Shown: positions 17,849 through 26,782 of the stretch, in pieces | How positions within the stretch are numbered: position 1 is the stretch's first letter | How the letters are laid out: each line of letters begins with the position of its first letter | Position numbers and translations under genes: made by a program | Assembly (NCBI GenBank): GCA_000283635.1 | Contig: HE613569.1 | Span: forward strand, 1,699,501-1,763,500 | DNA from: Streptococcus macedonicus ACA-DC 198 | GTDB lineage: Bacteria; Bacillota; Bacilli; Lactobacillales; Streptococcaceae | Direction of reading: 5' to 3' | DNA: 64,000 nucleotides | The notes under the pieces: generated by a model | What the model saw: only the letters and a program-made list of their open reading frames with translations | Database searches by the model: none | Told to the model about the DNA's origin: nothing

Positions 17849-18962
17849 AATAATTTTTAAATCTTTTCTTAGAAAGATTTTTCTTTTTTGTGAACCCTAC
17901 GTAACTTAAAAAATCTGAAAAGAATTCTTCTGGTTTCTTATAAAATTTATCACCACTTAATTTCACAACAGGATCATGTTTCAACCAGTATAACTTATCT
18001 TCTTTTATCGAATCCTTGACAACATTATCAGATAATTTTGTCTTTGAGTCACCTAACGATAGTTTATATCGCTGTAAAATTACAGATAGTATCTTTTTGA
18101 TTTTATGCAATTCATCTATACTATTCGTAAAAATTCGATAATCATCCCTGTATCTTAAAATATGATATCCGCTGATTTTTGAGATTTCGAGCTCATTAAC
18201 TAATTTAACATCAATATAGGCAAGATAGGCAAGCAATAGTTCGGCAAAAAAATCTGAAACTACATTTCCCTGTGGAATACCAACCGTCTCTCGATAATTC
18301 ATCCACTGAAATCTTTTATCTATACCACTTCCAAAACTATTATGTTCTTCTTTTGCATTTTCTTCTCCTATAATAGCCCAATGCAGACTGTGAGTATAGA
18401 TACTTCCATAAAAATTACTAATATCTAATTTTAACATGTAGGAATATTCTACACTAAACCTAATACTTTCTTGTTCTATCTTTTTCCAAAAATGAAGTGC
18501 CAACTCTTTTTTATAATCTGTAGCTAATTGACTCTCAACTTCAAACGGAATACTAAAACATTCAATCTGATTTTTTACTTTGCTCCTTAGCTCATTAAAT
18601 CTTGTTACTAAATTTCTCCAACTATCAGATTTTGTAATGGCATTTACCAAATCTACGTATAAGTAAGGATGGATTAAAGTAATTGGGCGATATGAGTTAG
18701 AAGTCTTATTTAGTTGCATGCAAAAATTAATATTTGGATAATCTGAATACTTTACTTGATTCTTCACAATATTTATTTCAGTATCAGAGTTATTCTTATT
18801 GGAAAGAATTTTATCTTCCATCTTATCAATTGCTTGATTAAGAATAGAATCAATGTTGAAATAAGAAGGGAGATTTAATGTAAAATAGCTTTCTGATTTT
18901 AATAAAAAATTTCTTGCTTCTTCATGGGACATTTCTAAAATAGATCTTTTCTGATATGACAT
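17784..18962 (-). CDS. Reverse transcriptase of the Abi/DRT phage-defence type (polymerase part, frameshifted)
   Basis: A 392-codon frame with a clear RNA-directed DNA polymerase core. Motif A is LDISNFYGSIYTH (D180), motif B GIPQGNVVSD (228-237), and motif C YRDD (271-274) in ILRYRDDYRIF, followed by LSLGDSKTK. The YRDD variant, the roughly 170-residue N-terminal helical extension and the absence of a maturase domain argue against a group II intron and for the unknown-group/Abi/DRT families used in phage defence; the exact subclass is not determined. After about residue 374 the reading leaves the natural frame. No msr/msd-like RNA was found. It has its own promoter and lies inside the otherwise conserved yqe-tmcAL gene string, and it is visibly more AT-rich than its neighbours. 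Confidence 0.85.
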   Translation of the reverse strand: MSYQKRSILEMSHEEARNFLLKSESYFTLNLPSYFNIDSILNQAIDKMEDKILSNKNNSDTEINIVKNQVKYSDYPNINFCMQLNKTSNSYRPITLIHPYLYVDLVNAITKSDSWRNLVTRFNELRSKVKNQIECFSIPFEVESQLATDYKKELALHFWKKIEQESIRFSVEYSYMLKLDISNFYGSIYTHSLHWAIIGEENAKEEHNSFGSGIDKRFQWMNYRETVGIPQGNVVSDFFAELLLAYLAYIDVKLVNELEISKISGYHILRYRDDYRIFTNSIDELHKIKKILSVILQRYKLSLGDSKTKLSDNVVKDSIKEDKLYWLKHDPVVKLSGDKFYKKPEEFFSDFLSYVGFTKKKNLSKKRFKNYFDNRIYSATVQKAPVHCQRFC

Positions 18963-18986
18963 ACAGATCTCTTTTATGTAATAAGA

Positions 18987-19014
18987 ATTATCAGCTTAAC
19001 TAATAAATTGACAA
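18987..19014 (-). promoter_or_regulatory. Promoter of the reverse transcriptase gene
   Basis: Minus strand TTGTCA (19014-19009), 16-bp spacer, GATAAT (18992-18987). A leader of about 20 bases precedes the AAGAGA ribosome site. It gives the inserted gene its own transcription. Confidence 0.55.
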
Positions 19015-19021
19015 ACTCCCC

Positions 19022-19759
19022 CTACTTCTGGCACACAAAGAACCAGCGGTTTGATTTTTTGCGTGGCTTTTTGTCCTCAAAGTCGGCGTATAGTTTGAAT
19101 GATTTGAAGCCTGCTTGTTCCAAGAGGATATCGTAAGTTAGAACTTCATAAGTGCGTTCTTCATGAACTTCGTCATAACGTGTGAAGCGTCCATCCTCGT
19201 CCTGCAGGAAGAAAGTCAATTCATGCACAACAGAATGTGGTGCCTCATCAGCATAGGTGTCCCAAACCATGGCAAATTCTTCTGCATTTTCATGGTAAGA
19301 ATAACCAGGAAAAACGGTATCAGTTTGGTAAGTCGAGTGCACGTCAAAGATGAATACTCCGTCCTCATTCAAACAGTCATAAACTTGTTTAAAGACATCG
19401 CCAACCTCAACTTCATCAGCCATATAACAGATAGAATCTGAATAACAGGTCACCAAATCGTAATTTCCTGCTTGCGACAAATCGAGCATATTACCTTGTT
19501 TGAACTCTATAGCTTCGCCAGCTGCTTTTGCACGTTTTCTTGCGATTTCAAGCATATCCTCACTCAAATCAAGCCCTGTCACGTCAAAGCCAGCTTTGGC
19601 AAAACGTACTGACTGAATCCCAGTTCCACAGGCTAATTCCAAGAGTTTTTTCTTATTTTTTGGAAAATGGCGGAGCGAAAAGTCAGTCCATTTATCATAA
19701 AGGGAGTCATCCATGATAGCATCATAAACCGATGCAAATTTTTCGTAGTTTTTGTTCAT
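19022..19759 (-). CDS. Class I SAM-dependent methyltransferase
   Basis: A 245-residue methyltransferase of the YqeM type. The SAM-binding motif I is LLELACGTGIQSVRFAKAGF, motif II VTGLDLSEDML, and motif III/IV QGNMLDL...YDLVTCYSDSICY. The start MNKNYEKFASVYDAIMDD is the usual one for this family. The substrate is not known. It belongs to the rsfS/yqeK/nadD string and in most streptococci is followed directly by tmcAL; here a reverse transcriptase gene separates them. Confidence 0.88.
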   Translation of the reverse strand: MNKNYEKFASVYDAIMDDSLYDKWTDFSLRHFPKNKKKLLELACGTGIQSVRFAKAGFDVTGLDLSEDMLEIARKRAKAAGEAIEFKQGNMLDLSQAGNYDLVTCYSDSICYMADEVEVGDVFKQVYDCLNEDGVFIFDVHSTYQTDTVFPGYSYHENAEEFAMVWDTYADEAPHSVVHELTFFLQDEDGRFTRYDEVHEERTYEVLTYDILLEQAGFKSFKLYADFEDKKPRKKSNRWFFVCQK

Positions 19760-19844
19760 TGTTTTGTCCTATCAAAATTCTATCATTCTTAGAATGAAAT
19801 AATCTGAGACAAGTGCCCCAGATTATAAGAATAATGTTGCAAAA

Positions 19845-20198
19845 TTAAGCAAGGTATTCTGATACGTCAACCATTGATGCTTCGTGCCAAAGTTTTTCAA
19901 TGTTGTAGTGTTCACGTTCGTCTTCTGAGAAGATATGGACAACAACATCATTAAGGTCAAGAAGTACCCAACCTGTACGACTATCACCTTCAGCATGACT
20001 GGCATCACGACCAGCTTTTTTAACTTTTTCACGAATATTTTCTGCAATAGCGTCCAGTTGACGTGTGTTCATAGCGCTAACCACTACAAAATAATCTGTC
20101 ACACTAGTCAATCCATAAAGGTCTAAGACAACCATGTCTTCTGCACGTTTTTCATCAGCTGCCTTGACAACAACAGCTAAAAGTTCTTCTTTAGTCAA
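19845..20198 (-). CDS. rsfS: Ribosomal silencing factor RsfS
   Basis: A 117-residue DUF143 protein that binds ribosomal protein uL14 on the 50S subunit and blocks joining to 30S under nutrient stress. The motifs [21 protein letters not shown] and [21 protein letters not shown] are diagnostic. It sits downstream of yqeK with a 31-base gap, as part of the yqeG-tmcAL gene string. Length is normal. Confidence 0.94.
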   Translation of the reverse strand: MTKEELLAVVVKAADEKRAEDMVVLDLYGLTSVTDYFVVVSAMNTRQLDAIAENIREKVKKAGRDASHAEGDSRTGWVLLDLNDVVVHIFSEDEREHYNIEKLWHEASMVDVSEYLA

Positions 20199-20229
20199 TA
20201 TAAATCCTCTTTCAATTCTATAAATCTAT

Positions 20230-20823
20230 CTAGTCTTTTAAATAATGAACATACGCATTATAAGTCTCAATGGTTTGTGGGAAGATAGGAAAGGCTTGGT
20301 GCGCTAGATGTTCTACGGTATGAACAGTTTCGTAGGCAACCGCCTTATCTAACGATTCTTTAGCAATCACGCGCGCTTCTTCCACCAAGGGAAAACGGCG
20401 ATTTGGCTCGATATAGTCTGCCACATAAACAATCTTATCTAGCAAGGACATATCACTTGAACCAACTGTATGAGTCTCAATACTGCGCAAGATTTCCTTG
20501 TCCGTCACGCCCAAATCTTCTTGAATCTTATAAATACCGACTATGCCATGCCAAACATTATTGCCCCATTTTTTTAGTTCTGGGTCAAGCTGATACTTAT
20601 CAATCAAATTTAAAAATTCTTGGTCTGAAATCTCTTTGGCATAATCGTGGATTAATCCAGCCAGTCCAGCTTTTTCCGTATCATAACCATAACGCTCTGC
20701 TAATTCAATAGCAGTTTTTTCCACGCCAAGGACATGGTTAAAACGTTTTTCACTCATAACTGATGCAACTTTGCCTAAAAGCTCAGCACGTTCAATTCCC
20801 ACGGTATAAGCCTCATAAGTCAT
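20230..20823 (-). CDS. yqeK: Diadenosine tetraphosphate hydrolase YqeK (HD domain)
   Basis: An HD-superfamily enzyme that cleaves Ap4A symmetrically to ADP. The metal-binding pattern is visible: H in [11 protein letters not shown] in [10 protein letters not shown], then H in ETHTVGS and D in [12 protein letters not shown] place the start at 20823 (MTYEAYTVG), with GAAGGA seven bases upstream, instead of an upstream in-frame ATG that lies inside nadD. It overlaps the end of nadD by 11 bases and is translationally coupled. The product has 197 residues. Confidence 0.92.
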   Translation of the reverse strand: MTYEAYTVGIERAELLGKVASVMSEKRFNHVLGVEKTAIELAERYGYDTEKAGLAGLIHDYAKEISDQEFLNLIDKYQLDPELKKWGNNVWHGIVGIYKIQEDLGVTDKEILRSIETHTVGSSDMSLLDKIVYVADYIEPNRRFPLVEEARVIAKESLDKAVAYETVHTVEHLAHQAFPIFPQTIETYNAYVHYLKD

Positions 20824-21451
20824 GATAAAGTCCTTCTTTCTCAATGTAGTCAATAACTGCCTGTGGCATTAGGAAATTAGGACGGCAACCAATTTCAAAA
20901 TGACGACGAATCATACTAGATGAAATATCCATCAGCGGCACATCAACCCAAATCACTGGATAAGACGTTCCAGCTTTGTATTTAGGACGTTGAACACCGA
21001 CAAATTGCACCATTTTAATCAATTCATCAATTTTATACCATTTTGGCAAATAATCCACCATGTCTGCGCCAATGATGAAATAGTAATCAACATCAGGATT
21101 TTTTTCAATCAAAAGCTTCATTGTATCGTAAGTATAGCTAATGCCTTTACGTTCCAACTCAATGGTTTCAATCCCCAAACCATCAACACTTTCAATGGCT
21201 AATTCAAGCATTTTCAAGCGATGTTTTTCATCGATTGTATTTTTCTTATCAACGTGTGGTGGCTCGTATTCGGGCATAAGAAAAACCTTATCCAAACACA
21301 ATTGTTGGCGAACTTGGTCTGCAACGACGAGATGTGCATTATGAACAGGATTGAAATTACCTCCTAAAATTCCAATCTGCTTACGATTTTTATCTTTTTC
21401 TTTCTTCTCCAATTCAACTTTGGTGAATGGAGTTAACAATTCTAATGCCAT
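20813..21451 (-). CDS. nadD: Nicotinate-nucleotide adenylyltransferase NadD
   Basis: Joins nicotinate mononucleotide and ATP to deamido-NAD, a step in NAD synthesis. Visible are the nucleotidyltransferase motif [16 protein letters not shown] and the C-terminal [13 protein letters not shown], which contacts ATP. The start at 21451 ([13 protein letters not shown]) has GGAGG eight bases upstream; the longer in-frame start is not supported. The product has 212 residues. It overlaps yqeK downstream and shares the string with yhbY. Confidence 0.94.
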   Translation of the reverse strand: MALELLTPFTKVELEKKEKDKNRKQIGILGGNFNPVHNAHLVVADQVRQQLCLDKVFLMPEYEPPHVDKKNTIDEKHRLKMLELAIESVDGLGIETIELERKGISYTYDTMKLLIEKNPDVDYYFIIGADMVDYLPKWYKIDELIKMVQFVGVQRPKYKAGTSYPVIWVDVPLMDISSSMIRRHFEIGCRPNFLMPQAVIDYIEKEGLYHDL

Positions 21452-21527
21452 ATTGACTACCTCCAAGCCAGGCGACTTCTTAAACGACTAACTCTTTAAA
21501 CGACATTATCAATTCGTAAACTTGACT

Positions 21528-21842
21528 TTATCGATTCAATTCTTTTACTTTTGGTGAGATTTTACGGTTTTGTTTTTTAGACGATTCTTTATAAAGAATA
21601 AGGATACGTCCGATTTTCAAAACAGTATCGCAACCAATTTGATCTTCTAAGATTTCAGCAACTTCGTGAATATCTTCATCAGTATTTTGAAGAAGCGTTA
21701 CCTTAATCAATTCGCGCGCATCCAAAGCAATTCGGACACTTGTTTTAATTTGGTCATTAAGACCATTTTTCCCAATTTGCACAATTGGTTTCATTGAGTG
21801 TGCTTGTGATTTCAAAAAAGCACGTTGTTTTGATGTTAACAT
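21528..21842 (-). CDS. yhbY: Ribosome assembly RNA-binding protein YhbY
   Basis: A CRM-domain protein that associates with pre-50S ribosomes. The start MLTSKQRAFLKSQAHSMKPIVQIGKNGLND is the family norm, giving 104 residues. Longer in-frame starts exist but add non-conserved residues. No strong ribosome site is visible in front of the ATG, so translation may depend on upstream coupling to yqeH. The lysine-rich tail (SSKKQNRKISPKVKELNR) is typical. Confidence 0.92.
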   Translation of the reverse strand: MLTSKQRAFLKSQAHSMKPIVQIGKNGLNDQIKTSVRIALDARELIKVTLLQNTDEDIHEVAEILEDQIGCDTVLKIGRILILYKESSKKQNRKISPKVKELNR

Positions 21843-21982
21843 AATTATCATATCAGGCATGAAAATCCGCTGAAAACACACTCAACAAAAAATCTTAATT
21901 TGTTCAGTCGGCTTTTCAGTAAATTTTCCGCCTCTGTTCAAGTCACTCAAAACTGACCTGAACTTCCTTTCTTTTTATTCTT

Positions 21983-23101
21983 TTAAATCAATGCCTTGCG
22001 AAGCAATACTGCCACACCTTCTGGCGCCCAAGCAGCAATTTTAACAGGGCTATCTTGCGAAGCTTTAATGCGAATCCAACCCAACCCAGAATAAACCACA
22101 TCCATTTTAGCTTTAATGGTAAATTCATGACGGACTAATTTTGGAAAATCAACTAATTCCTTGTCTGTCGGTGGTGTCAAAAGACTGCCGACATGTTTGT
22201 CATAGAAAGCATCAGCACCAGCTAACTTGGTACGGTGCAATTTCAAATTATTGTCAAAATAAGCTGTAAAACCTTGCTTGTCTCCTGAGATAAAATCAAA
22301 ACGTCCCAAACCAGCCAAGAACAGCGTTTGTTCAGGGTTGAGCTGATAAGTTTTCGGTTTAATTTCTTTCTTAGGACTGATATATTTCAAATTTTTATCC
22401 CCAAGATAATGTGCCATTTGGTGACGGTGAATAATCCCTGGTGTATCAAAAATATAACTACCGTCGTCCAATGGAATTTCGATTTTATCAAGGGTTGTTC
22501 CAGGGAAGCGAGATGTCGTAATAATATCTTTTTCCCCTGTTATTTCTTTGATAATAGCATTGATAAGGGTTGATTTACCAACGTTTGTAACACCCACGAC
22601 GTAAACATCACGCCCACGACGTAATTTTTCAATCTTTTCAATCAAGTCCTTGATAGCTTGGTGATTTTGGGCGCTCGTCAAAACAACATCAACTGGACGA
22701 ATCCCTTCTTCGTGCGCACGTTCTGTTAGCCATTGTGTCACTTTGCTATCCTTAACTGATTTTGGCAAAATATCCTTTTTATTTCCGACAAGTAGGACGT
22801 CATTGTCAGAAACAAAACGTGGCAAGCCAGGGATAACTGAACCATTGAAATCAAAGATATCCACAACATTAACCACAAGGGCGTCACTATCACCAACTTC
22901 GTGTAGAAGTTTCAAAAATTCATCATCAGTAATGTGCACATCGGTGATTTCATTGTAATGACGTAATCTAAAACATCTTTGGCAATACAATTTGCCACTT
23001 TCTAAACCTTTTTCAAGAGCAGCTTTTGGGGTATATCCTGCCTTTTCCTTATCTTCTATTTGAATTTTGGCTCCACAGCCAATACATAATAATTCTTCCA
23101 T
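21983..23101 (-). CDS. yqeH: Ribosome biogenesis GTPase YqeH
   Basis: A circularly permuted GTPase needed for 30S assembly. The N-terminal zinc finger (CIGCG near residue 6, CQRCF near 38) precedes the G4 motif NKKD, then G1 GVTNVGKSTLINAI, and G3 DTPGI, in the permuted order. It has 372 residues, normal for the family. Its start overlaps the stop of yqeG by one base (23101), so the two are coupled. Confidence 0.95.
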   Translation of the reverse strand: MEELLCIGCGAKIQIEDKEKAGYTPKAALEKGLESGKLYCQRCFRLRHYNEITDVHITDDEFLKLLHEVGDSDALVVNVVDIFDFNGSVIPGLPRFVSDNDVLLVGNKKDILPKSVKDSKVTQWLTERAHEEGIRPVDVVLTSAQNHQAIKDLIEKIEKLRRGRDVYVVGVTNVGKSTLINAIIKEITGEKDIITTSRFPGTTLDKIEIPLDDGSYIFDTPGIIHRHQMAHYLGDKNLKYISPKKEIKPKTYQLNPEQTLFLAGLGRFDFISGDKQGFTAYFDNNLKLHRTKLAGADAFYDKHVGSLLTPPTDKELVDFPKLVRHEFTIKAKMDVVYSGLGWIRIKASQDSPVKIAAWAPEGVAVLLRKALI

Positions 23102-23628
23102 TAAATTCCTTTTTGATATTGAATTTTTCCGTATTTTTCTTCAAGTTTAGCCCAAACACGGCGTTCGCGCCAACGATTAATCTTTGTATTCCAAGCATCA
23201 GAAGTCACTAACGGTCTGACCAAAACGGACTGAATATCAGAACGGTGTGCCGCACGAATGTCCGTCATCAACTGATCACCAACCATGATAACCTCATCAC
23301 GATCAAAACCATAACGTTTGATTGCCATATTGATACCGCGTGTGAAAGGTTTCATGGCACGGCTAACAAAGTCCACACCAAATCGTGAAACCGCACGATT
23401 CACACGAGAATGCTTGTTATTTGATACGACAACAACTGAAATATCCGCCATAGTCATCTCATCTAACCATGCACGTACTTCAGGCGTTCCATCAGGATTA
23501 TTCCATGCGATTAAGGTATTATCTAAATCCACTAACACGGCATGAATCCCACGTCGTAATAAATCATCTGCTCTTAAATCATAAACTGCTTCAACCACGA
23601 AGGTCGGCCTATAATCGTCTATACTCAA
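23101..23628 (-). CDS. yqeG: YqeG family HAD IIIA-type phosphatase
   Basis: A small haloacid dehalogenase-like phosphatase (phosphatidylglycerophosphatase GEP4-like group) with motif I LVDLDNTLIAW and motif IV GDQLMTDIRAA. I use a TTG start at 23628 (reading SIDDYRPTFVVEAVYDL next), because GGAGAAGAAT precedes it and homologues start there; the longer frame would run into AT-rich non-coding sequence. It heads the yqeG-yqeH-yhbY-nadD-yqeK-rsfS string. Natural substrate in Streptococcus unknown. Confidence 0.88.
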   Translation of the reverse strand: MSIDDYRPTFVVEAVYDLRADDLLRRGIHAVLVDLDNTLIAWNNPDGTPEVRAWLDEMTMADISVVVVSNNKHSRVNRAVSRFGVDFVSRAMKPFTRGINMAIKRYGFDRDEVIMVGDQLMTDIRAAHRSDIQSVLVRPLVTSDAWNTKINRWRERRVWAKLEEKYGKIQYQKGI

Positions 23629-23721
23629 ATTCTTCTCCAAAAAATATATTTTACTATTCATTTTAACATATTTGCCAAAATATGGCGAATTGAAAACCAT
23701 TCCCACATAAAGAAATTTAAT

Positions 23722-23746
23722 AAAAAAAAGAGTGGCAAGCCACTCT
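23722..23746 (-). terminator. Terminator of the MFS efflux gene
   Basis: AGAGTGGC pairs with GCCACTCT around AA, and on the minus strand eight T follow. It lies just after the MFS stop codon at 23756. Confidence 0.9.
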
Positions 23747-23755
23747 CTCTATAAT

Positions 23756-25144
23756 TTATTTTTCTTTTCCGTCTACAACTCGTAGTAAGATGACAAGTTC
23801 GATAGCTGCTAGAATTAGCAAGACGATAAAGGCATTGCGTGAGCCTTGGGCCGTTGCTGCAGAGTAACTAAGGCTGCTGTTTGTTTGGGTTAGGGCTACA
23901 ATCAATGAAGCGATTGTTGTTCCAACGGCGCCAGCAAATTGTTGTAGTGTATTAAAAATTGCGTTAGCATCTGCACGCTCCTTATGTGCTACTTGTTTTT
24001 GACCACTTGTCATGACATTACCAAACGCAATTCCAGTTCCACCCATTGATAAGATGTAGAAAATTGCCAACCAAGTATTTGATAAATGCAAGCCAAAAAT
24101 ACTATAAAGACAAAGAGCAAAGACAAGCATGCTTACCCCAAAGATAATTGGCTTTTTAGCTCCCAAACGGTCCAAGATGCTTCCACTAAATGGAGCAAAG
24201 CAAGCACCAATAAACGCTCCTGGAAAAACCAAAAGACCTGCTAACGTTGAGGTTGAATGATTAACCAATTGAACATAGTTTGGAATCAAGAATGATAATC
24301 CCAAGTTAACAATTTGGAAAAGGAAAAATGCCACAACGTGTCCTGCAAATTTTCCATTTTTCAAAACGGATAACTCAACGATCGGCACAGTCAATTGAGC
24401 TGAACGTTTCACAAGCACGACAAGCCCTGCAATACCAACAAATAGGCTACCTAAAACAGGCAAGCTAAGGAAATCGGAATCAGCAAGGTTATTAATTCCT
24501 AAAATCAGACCAATAAAGGCACAAAGAATCGCAATCACGCTAAGAATATCCAATTTTTCACGCGCCACTTCATATTTTTGTTCAATAGATGTCACACCTA
24601 ATACTAAAGAAACTAATAACAACGGAATCAACAGAACAAAAATAAAACGCCAACCTAAGTTTGAAGCGACCAAACCACCAAATGTTGGTCCAACCGCTGG
24701 AGCGACCGCTGTAATCAACGTTCCCACTCCCATCATTGCACCGATTTTATTCATTGGCACTTGGTCCAAAATGATATTAAACATCAAAGGAAGGGCAATT
24801 CCGACACCAATCCCTTGGACCACACGACCAAATAAAAGAATGGCAAAACTTGGCGCAATAGCATCGATTAGAACACCCAAAATAAACAACAAGTTGGCTA
24901 CTAAAAAGACAGATTTTGTCCTAAATGAACGTTTTAAGTAAGCTGACAAGGGCACAACTGACGCAACAACCAAAAGATAAATCGTTGTCATCCATTGAAC
25001 CGTTGAGGTATTAATTCCAAATTCTGTCATCAAGGTTGGAAATGTGATATTCATAGCTGTTTCGACAACCACACCACAAAATGATAACATTCCCACACCA
25101 ACAATGGCTCTAATGACTTTAGGTGAAATTTTTTCTTCTGACAT
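23756..25144 (-). CDS. MFS multidrug efflux transporter (DHA2, EmrB/QacA type)
   Basis: A 462-residue membrane transporter that exports drugs using the proton gradient. About 14 hydrophobic segments are seen, with the motif near residue 98 LLFGRVVQGIGVGIALPL (motif A/B region) and APAVGPTFGG (motif C, typical of antiporters). The gene follows a MarR regulator gene by eight bases, and the pair forms a likely autoregulated drug-response operon. The substrate cannot be predicted. Confidence 0.88.
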   Translation of the reverse strand: MSEEKISPKVIRAIVGVGMLSFCGVVVETAMNITFPTLMTEFGINTSTVQWMTTIYLLVVASVVPLSAYLKRSFRTKSVFLVANLLFILGVLIDAIAPSFAILLFGRVVQGIGVGIALPLMFNIILDQVPMNKIGAMMGVGTLITAVAPAVGPTFGGLVASNLGWRFIFVLLIPLLLVSLVLGVTSIEQKYEVAREKLDILSVIAILCAFIGLILGINNLADSDFLSLPVLGSLFVGIAGLVVLVKRSAQLTVPIVELSVLKNGKFAGHVVAFFLFQIVNLGLSFLIPNYVQLVNHSTSTLAGLLVFPGAFIGACFAPFSGSILDRLGAKKPIIFGVSMLVFALCLYSIFGLHLSNTWLAIFYILSMGGTGIAFGNVMTSGQKQVAHKERADANAIFNTLQQFAGAVGTTIASLIVALTQTNSSLSYSAATAQGSRNAFIVLLILAAIELVILLRVVDGKEK

Positions 25145-25152
25145 GAGTCCTC

Positions 25153-25569
25153 CTATTTTTCTTTCATATAATACTCTAAAATTTTCTCAAAAATGGCAAT
25201 ATCCTCTTCTGAAAAGTTTTTTTCCAACTCTTTTTCTTGGTTTCTGAAGTAAGAGCGACATTCTTCCACTAAACCTTGAGCTTTCTCCGTTAAATGAACG
25301 GATTTTTGTCTGGCATCCTGTTGTGATATTTGACGATAAATCAGTGCCTTTTTCTCCATTCGTTGCAAAAGTACCGTCGTTGTTGAACGCTGAATGTTAA
25401 ATTCTTTTTCAATGTCTTGTTGGAAATATTCTTCCTTTACACCTTGACTTAAAAAATCAATGATAGACATCTGCATACCAGTCAAATCAAAAGTTTTTGC
25501 GAATTGGTCAAACTCTCGTCCCAATTGATTACTTGCCTTTTTGACCAAACGTCCGATATTTTTTTCCAT
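25153..25569 (-). CDS. MarR family transcriptional regulator
   Basis: A 138-residue winged-helix repressor. The recognition region reads EEYFQQDIEKEFNIQRSTTTVLLQRMEKKALIYR, followed by the wing SQQDARQKSVHLTEKAQ, which holds the conserved DxR motif. It is the first gene of an operon with the MFS exporter. Inverted repeats of TTGTTAG/CTAACAA overlap its own promoter region, consistent with autorepression that is lifted by a drug or phenolic ligand (family knowledge). Confidence 0.9.
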   Translation of the reverse strand: MEKNIGRLVKKASNQLGREFDQFAKTFDLTGMQMSIIDFLSQGVKEEYFQQDIEKEFNIQRSTTTVLLQRMEKKALIYRQISQQDARQKSVHLTEKAQGLVEECRSYFRNQEKELEKNFSEEDIAIFEKILEYYMKEK

Positions 25570-25585
25570 AACGTTTCCTCATTTT

Positions 25586-25617
25586 TGTTAGTTGGCTAAT
25601 TGTTAGAAAGCTAACAA
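25586..25617. promoter_or_regulatory. MarR operator region
   Basis: A perfect inverted repeat TTGTTAG-aaag-CTAACAA (25600-25617) lies next to a second, shorter one (TTAG-TTGG-CTAA). They occupy the space just downstream of a TATAAT (minus strand, near 25619-25624) of the MarR-MFS operon, so binding would block transcription. Confidence 0.75.
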
Positions 25618-25661
25618 ATTATAGTTTGAGCTTCTTTTACAAGAATGTCAAGGGGCAAAAC

Positions 25662-25699
25662 AAAAAAAGTTATAGCAAGCAAATCTGCTCAACTATAAC
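25662..25699 (-). terminator. Terminator of the EamA transporter gene
   Basis: Minus strand GTTATAGTTGAGC pairs with GCTTGCTATAAC (two mismatches) and is followed by seven T. Confidence 0.85.
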
Positions 25700-25714
25700 C
25701 CTTTAATATTATGA

Positions 25715-26623
25715 CTAATGCAATTGTTTACGCACAGCGATTAAGTCACGAAGAGAAACCGTTAAAACGGCTACAATAATGAAAATCATTCCCACAAAAT
25801 CCATTGGGTAGAAAATTTCATGCATAATGGTTACCGAGAAAAAAACTGATGAGACTGGTTCTATCGCTGCAAGCAAGCTCCCTTTCACAGCCCCAATAAT
25901 CGTAGTCCCTTTTAAGAAGAAAGTGTAAGCAAAGGCAGTTCCGATAATGATAATCCCAAATAAAGCTAACCAATTCCCTGTTGTTAACACTAGAGGATAC
26001 TGCCATGAGCGTGTCACGATTGGAAAAACAACGCCCCCCATAAGCATGCCAAGTCCAATCACCGTAAAACTGCCAAATTCACGAATTAATTTAGCAGGCA
26101 AAACAATGTAAAAAGAATAAGTTACTGCTGAAAATAGCCCCCAGAAAAAGCCTTTCGGAGTCATTACCAAACCGTCAAGATGACCATGCGTTGCAATGAT
26201 AAAGGTACCTAAAATCGAAAAGAGAATCGCAAAGAATTCTGACAATGTCGGCACCTGCTTATTTTTCAACGACATATAAGCCAAAATAATAATCGGTGCC
26301 ACATACTGTAAAACCGTCGCCGTACCAGCATTCGTGTAGTGAATTGCCATCAAATACGCATATTGATTCATCAAAAGCCCAATAATAGCAAACACAGCGA
26401 TACCACCAAGAACTTTCGGCTGTTTTACCGCACGAAAAAAATGCTGTGGCTGCGAAATTACCGCCATTGCAGTCAACAAAAGCCCTGAGACAATCAATCT
26501 CACGCTTGTCAGCAAGTTAATGTTCATCCCATGTGCCATAAGATATTGCCCTGAGATGCCAGAAATCCCCCAAGCAATACCTGCCATAAGAACCATAATT
26601 GTTCCCTTTAAATTCTTATTCAT
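25715..26623 (-). CDS. EamA/DMT family transporter
   Basis: A 302-residue membrane protein with ten predicted hydrophobic segments in two EamA repeats, the usual plan of the drug/metabolite transporter superfamily (RhaT/RarD-like exporters). The start at 26623 (MNKNLKGTIMVLMAGIAWGISG) has GGAG five bases upstream; a longer frame lacks support. The gene stands alone between its own terminator and the gatB terminator. Substrate unknown. Confidence 0.88.
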   Translation of the reverse strand: MNKNLKGTIMVLMAGIAWGISGISGQYLMAHGMNINLLTSVRLIVSGLLLTAMAVISQPQHFFRAVKQPKVLGGIAVFAIIGLLMNQYAYLMAIHYTNAGTATVLQYVAPIIILAYMSLKNKQVPTLSEFFAILFSILGTFIIATHGHLDGLVMTPKGFFWGLFSAVTYSFYIVLPAKLIREFGSFTVIGLGMLMGGVVFPIVTRSWQYPLVLTTGNWLALFGIIIIGTAFAYTFFLKGTTIIGAVKGSLLAAIEPVSSVFFSVTIMHEIFYPMDFVGMIFIIVAVLTVSLRDLIAVRKQLH

Positions 26624-26750
26624 CTTAACTCCATTCAACACATCAAAAATAAATTCAGCCATCAGTATAACATATTTGAATTAAAGAAAACACACCACTT
26701 CTGACACCTTTTGTAAAATAATCTTTCTAAAAATTCTGTCATGCTGGTAC

Positions 26751-26776
26751 AAAAAATCACCCCGAAGGATGATTTT
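26751..26776 (-). terminator. Terminator of the gatCAB operon
   Basis: Minus strand AAAATCATCC-TTCG-GGGTGATTTTTT, with one G.T pair and a stable UUCG loop, seven bases after the gatB stop. Confidence 0.85.
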
Positions 26777-26782
26777 AATTTA

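Noticed and set aside
17216-18962. Group II intron or retron
   Set aside because: No maturase or endonuclease domain, no intron domain V or msr/msd-like stem was seen, and the RT motif set differs (YRDD).
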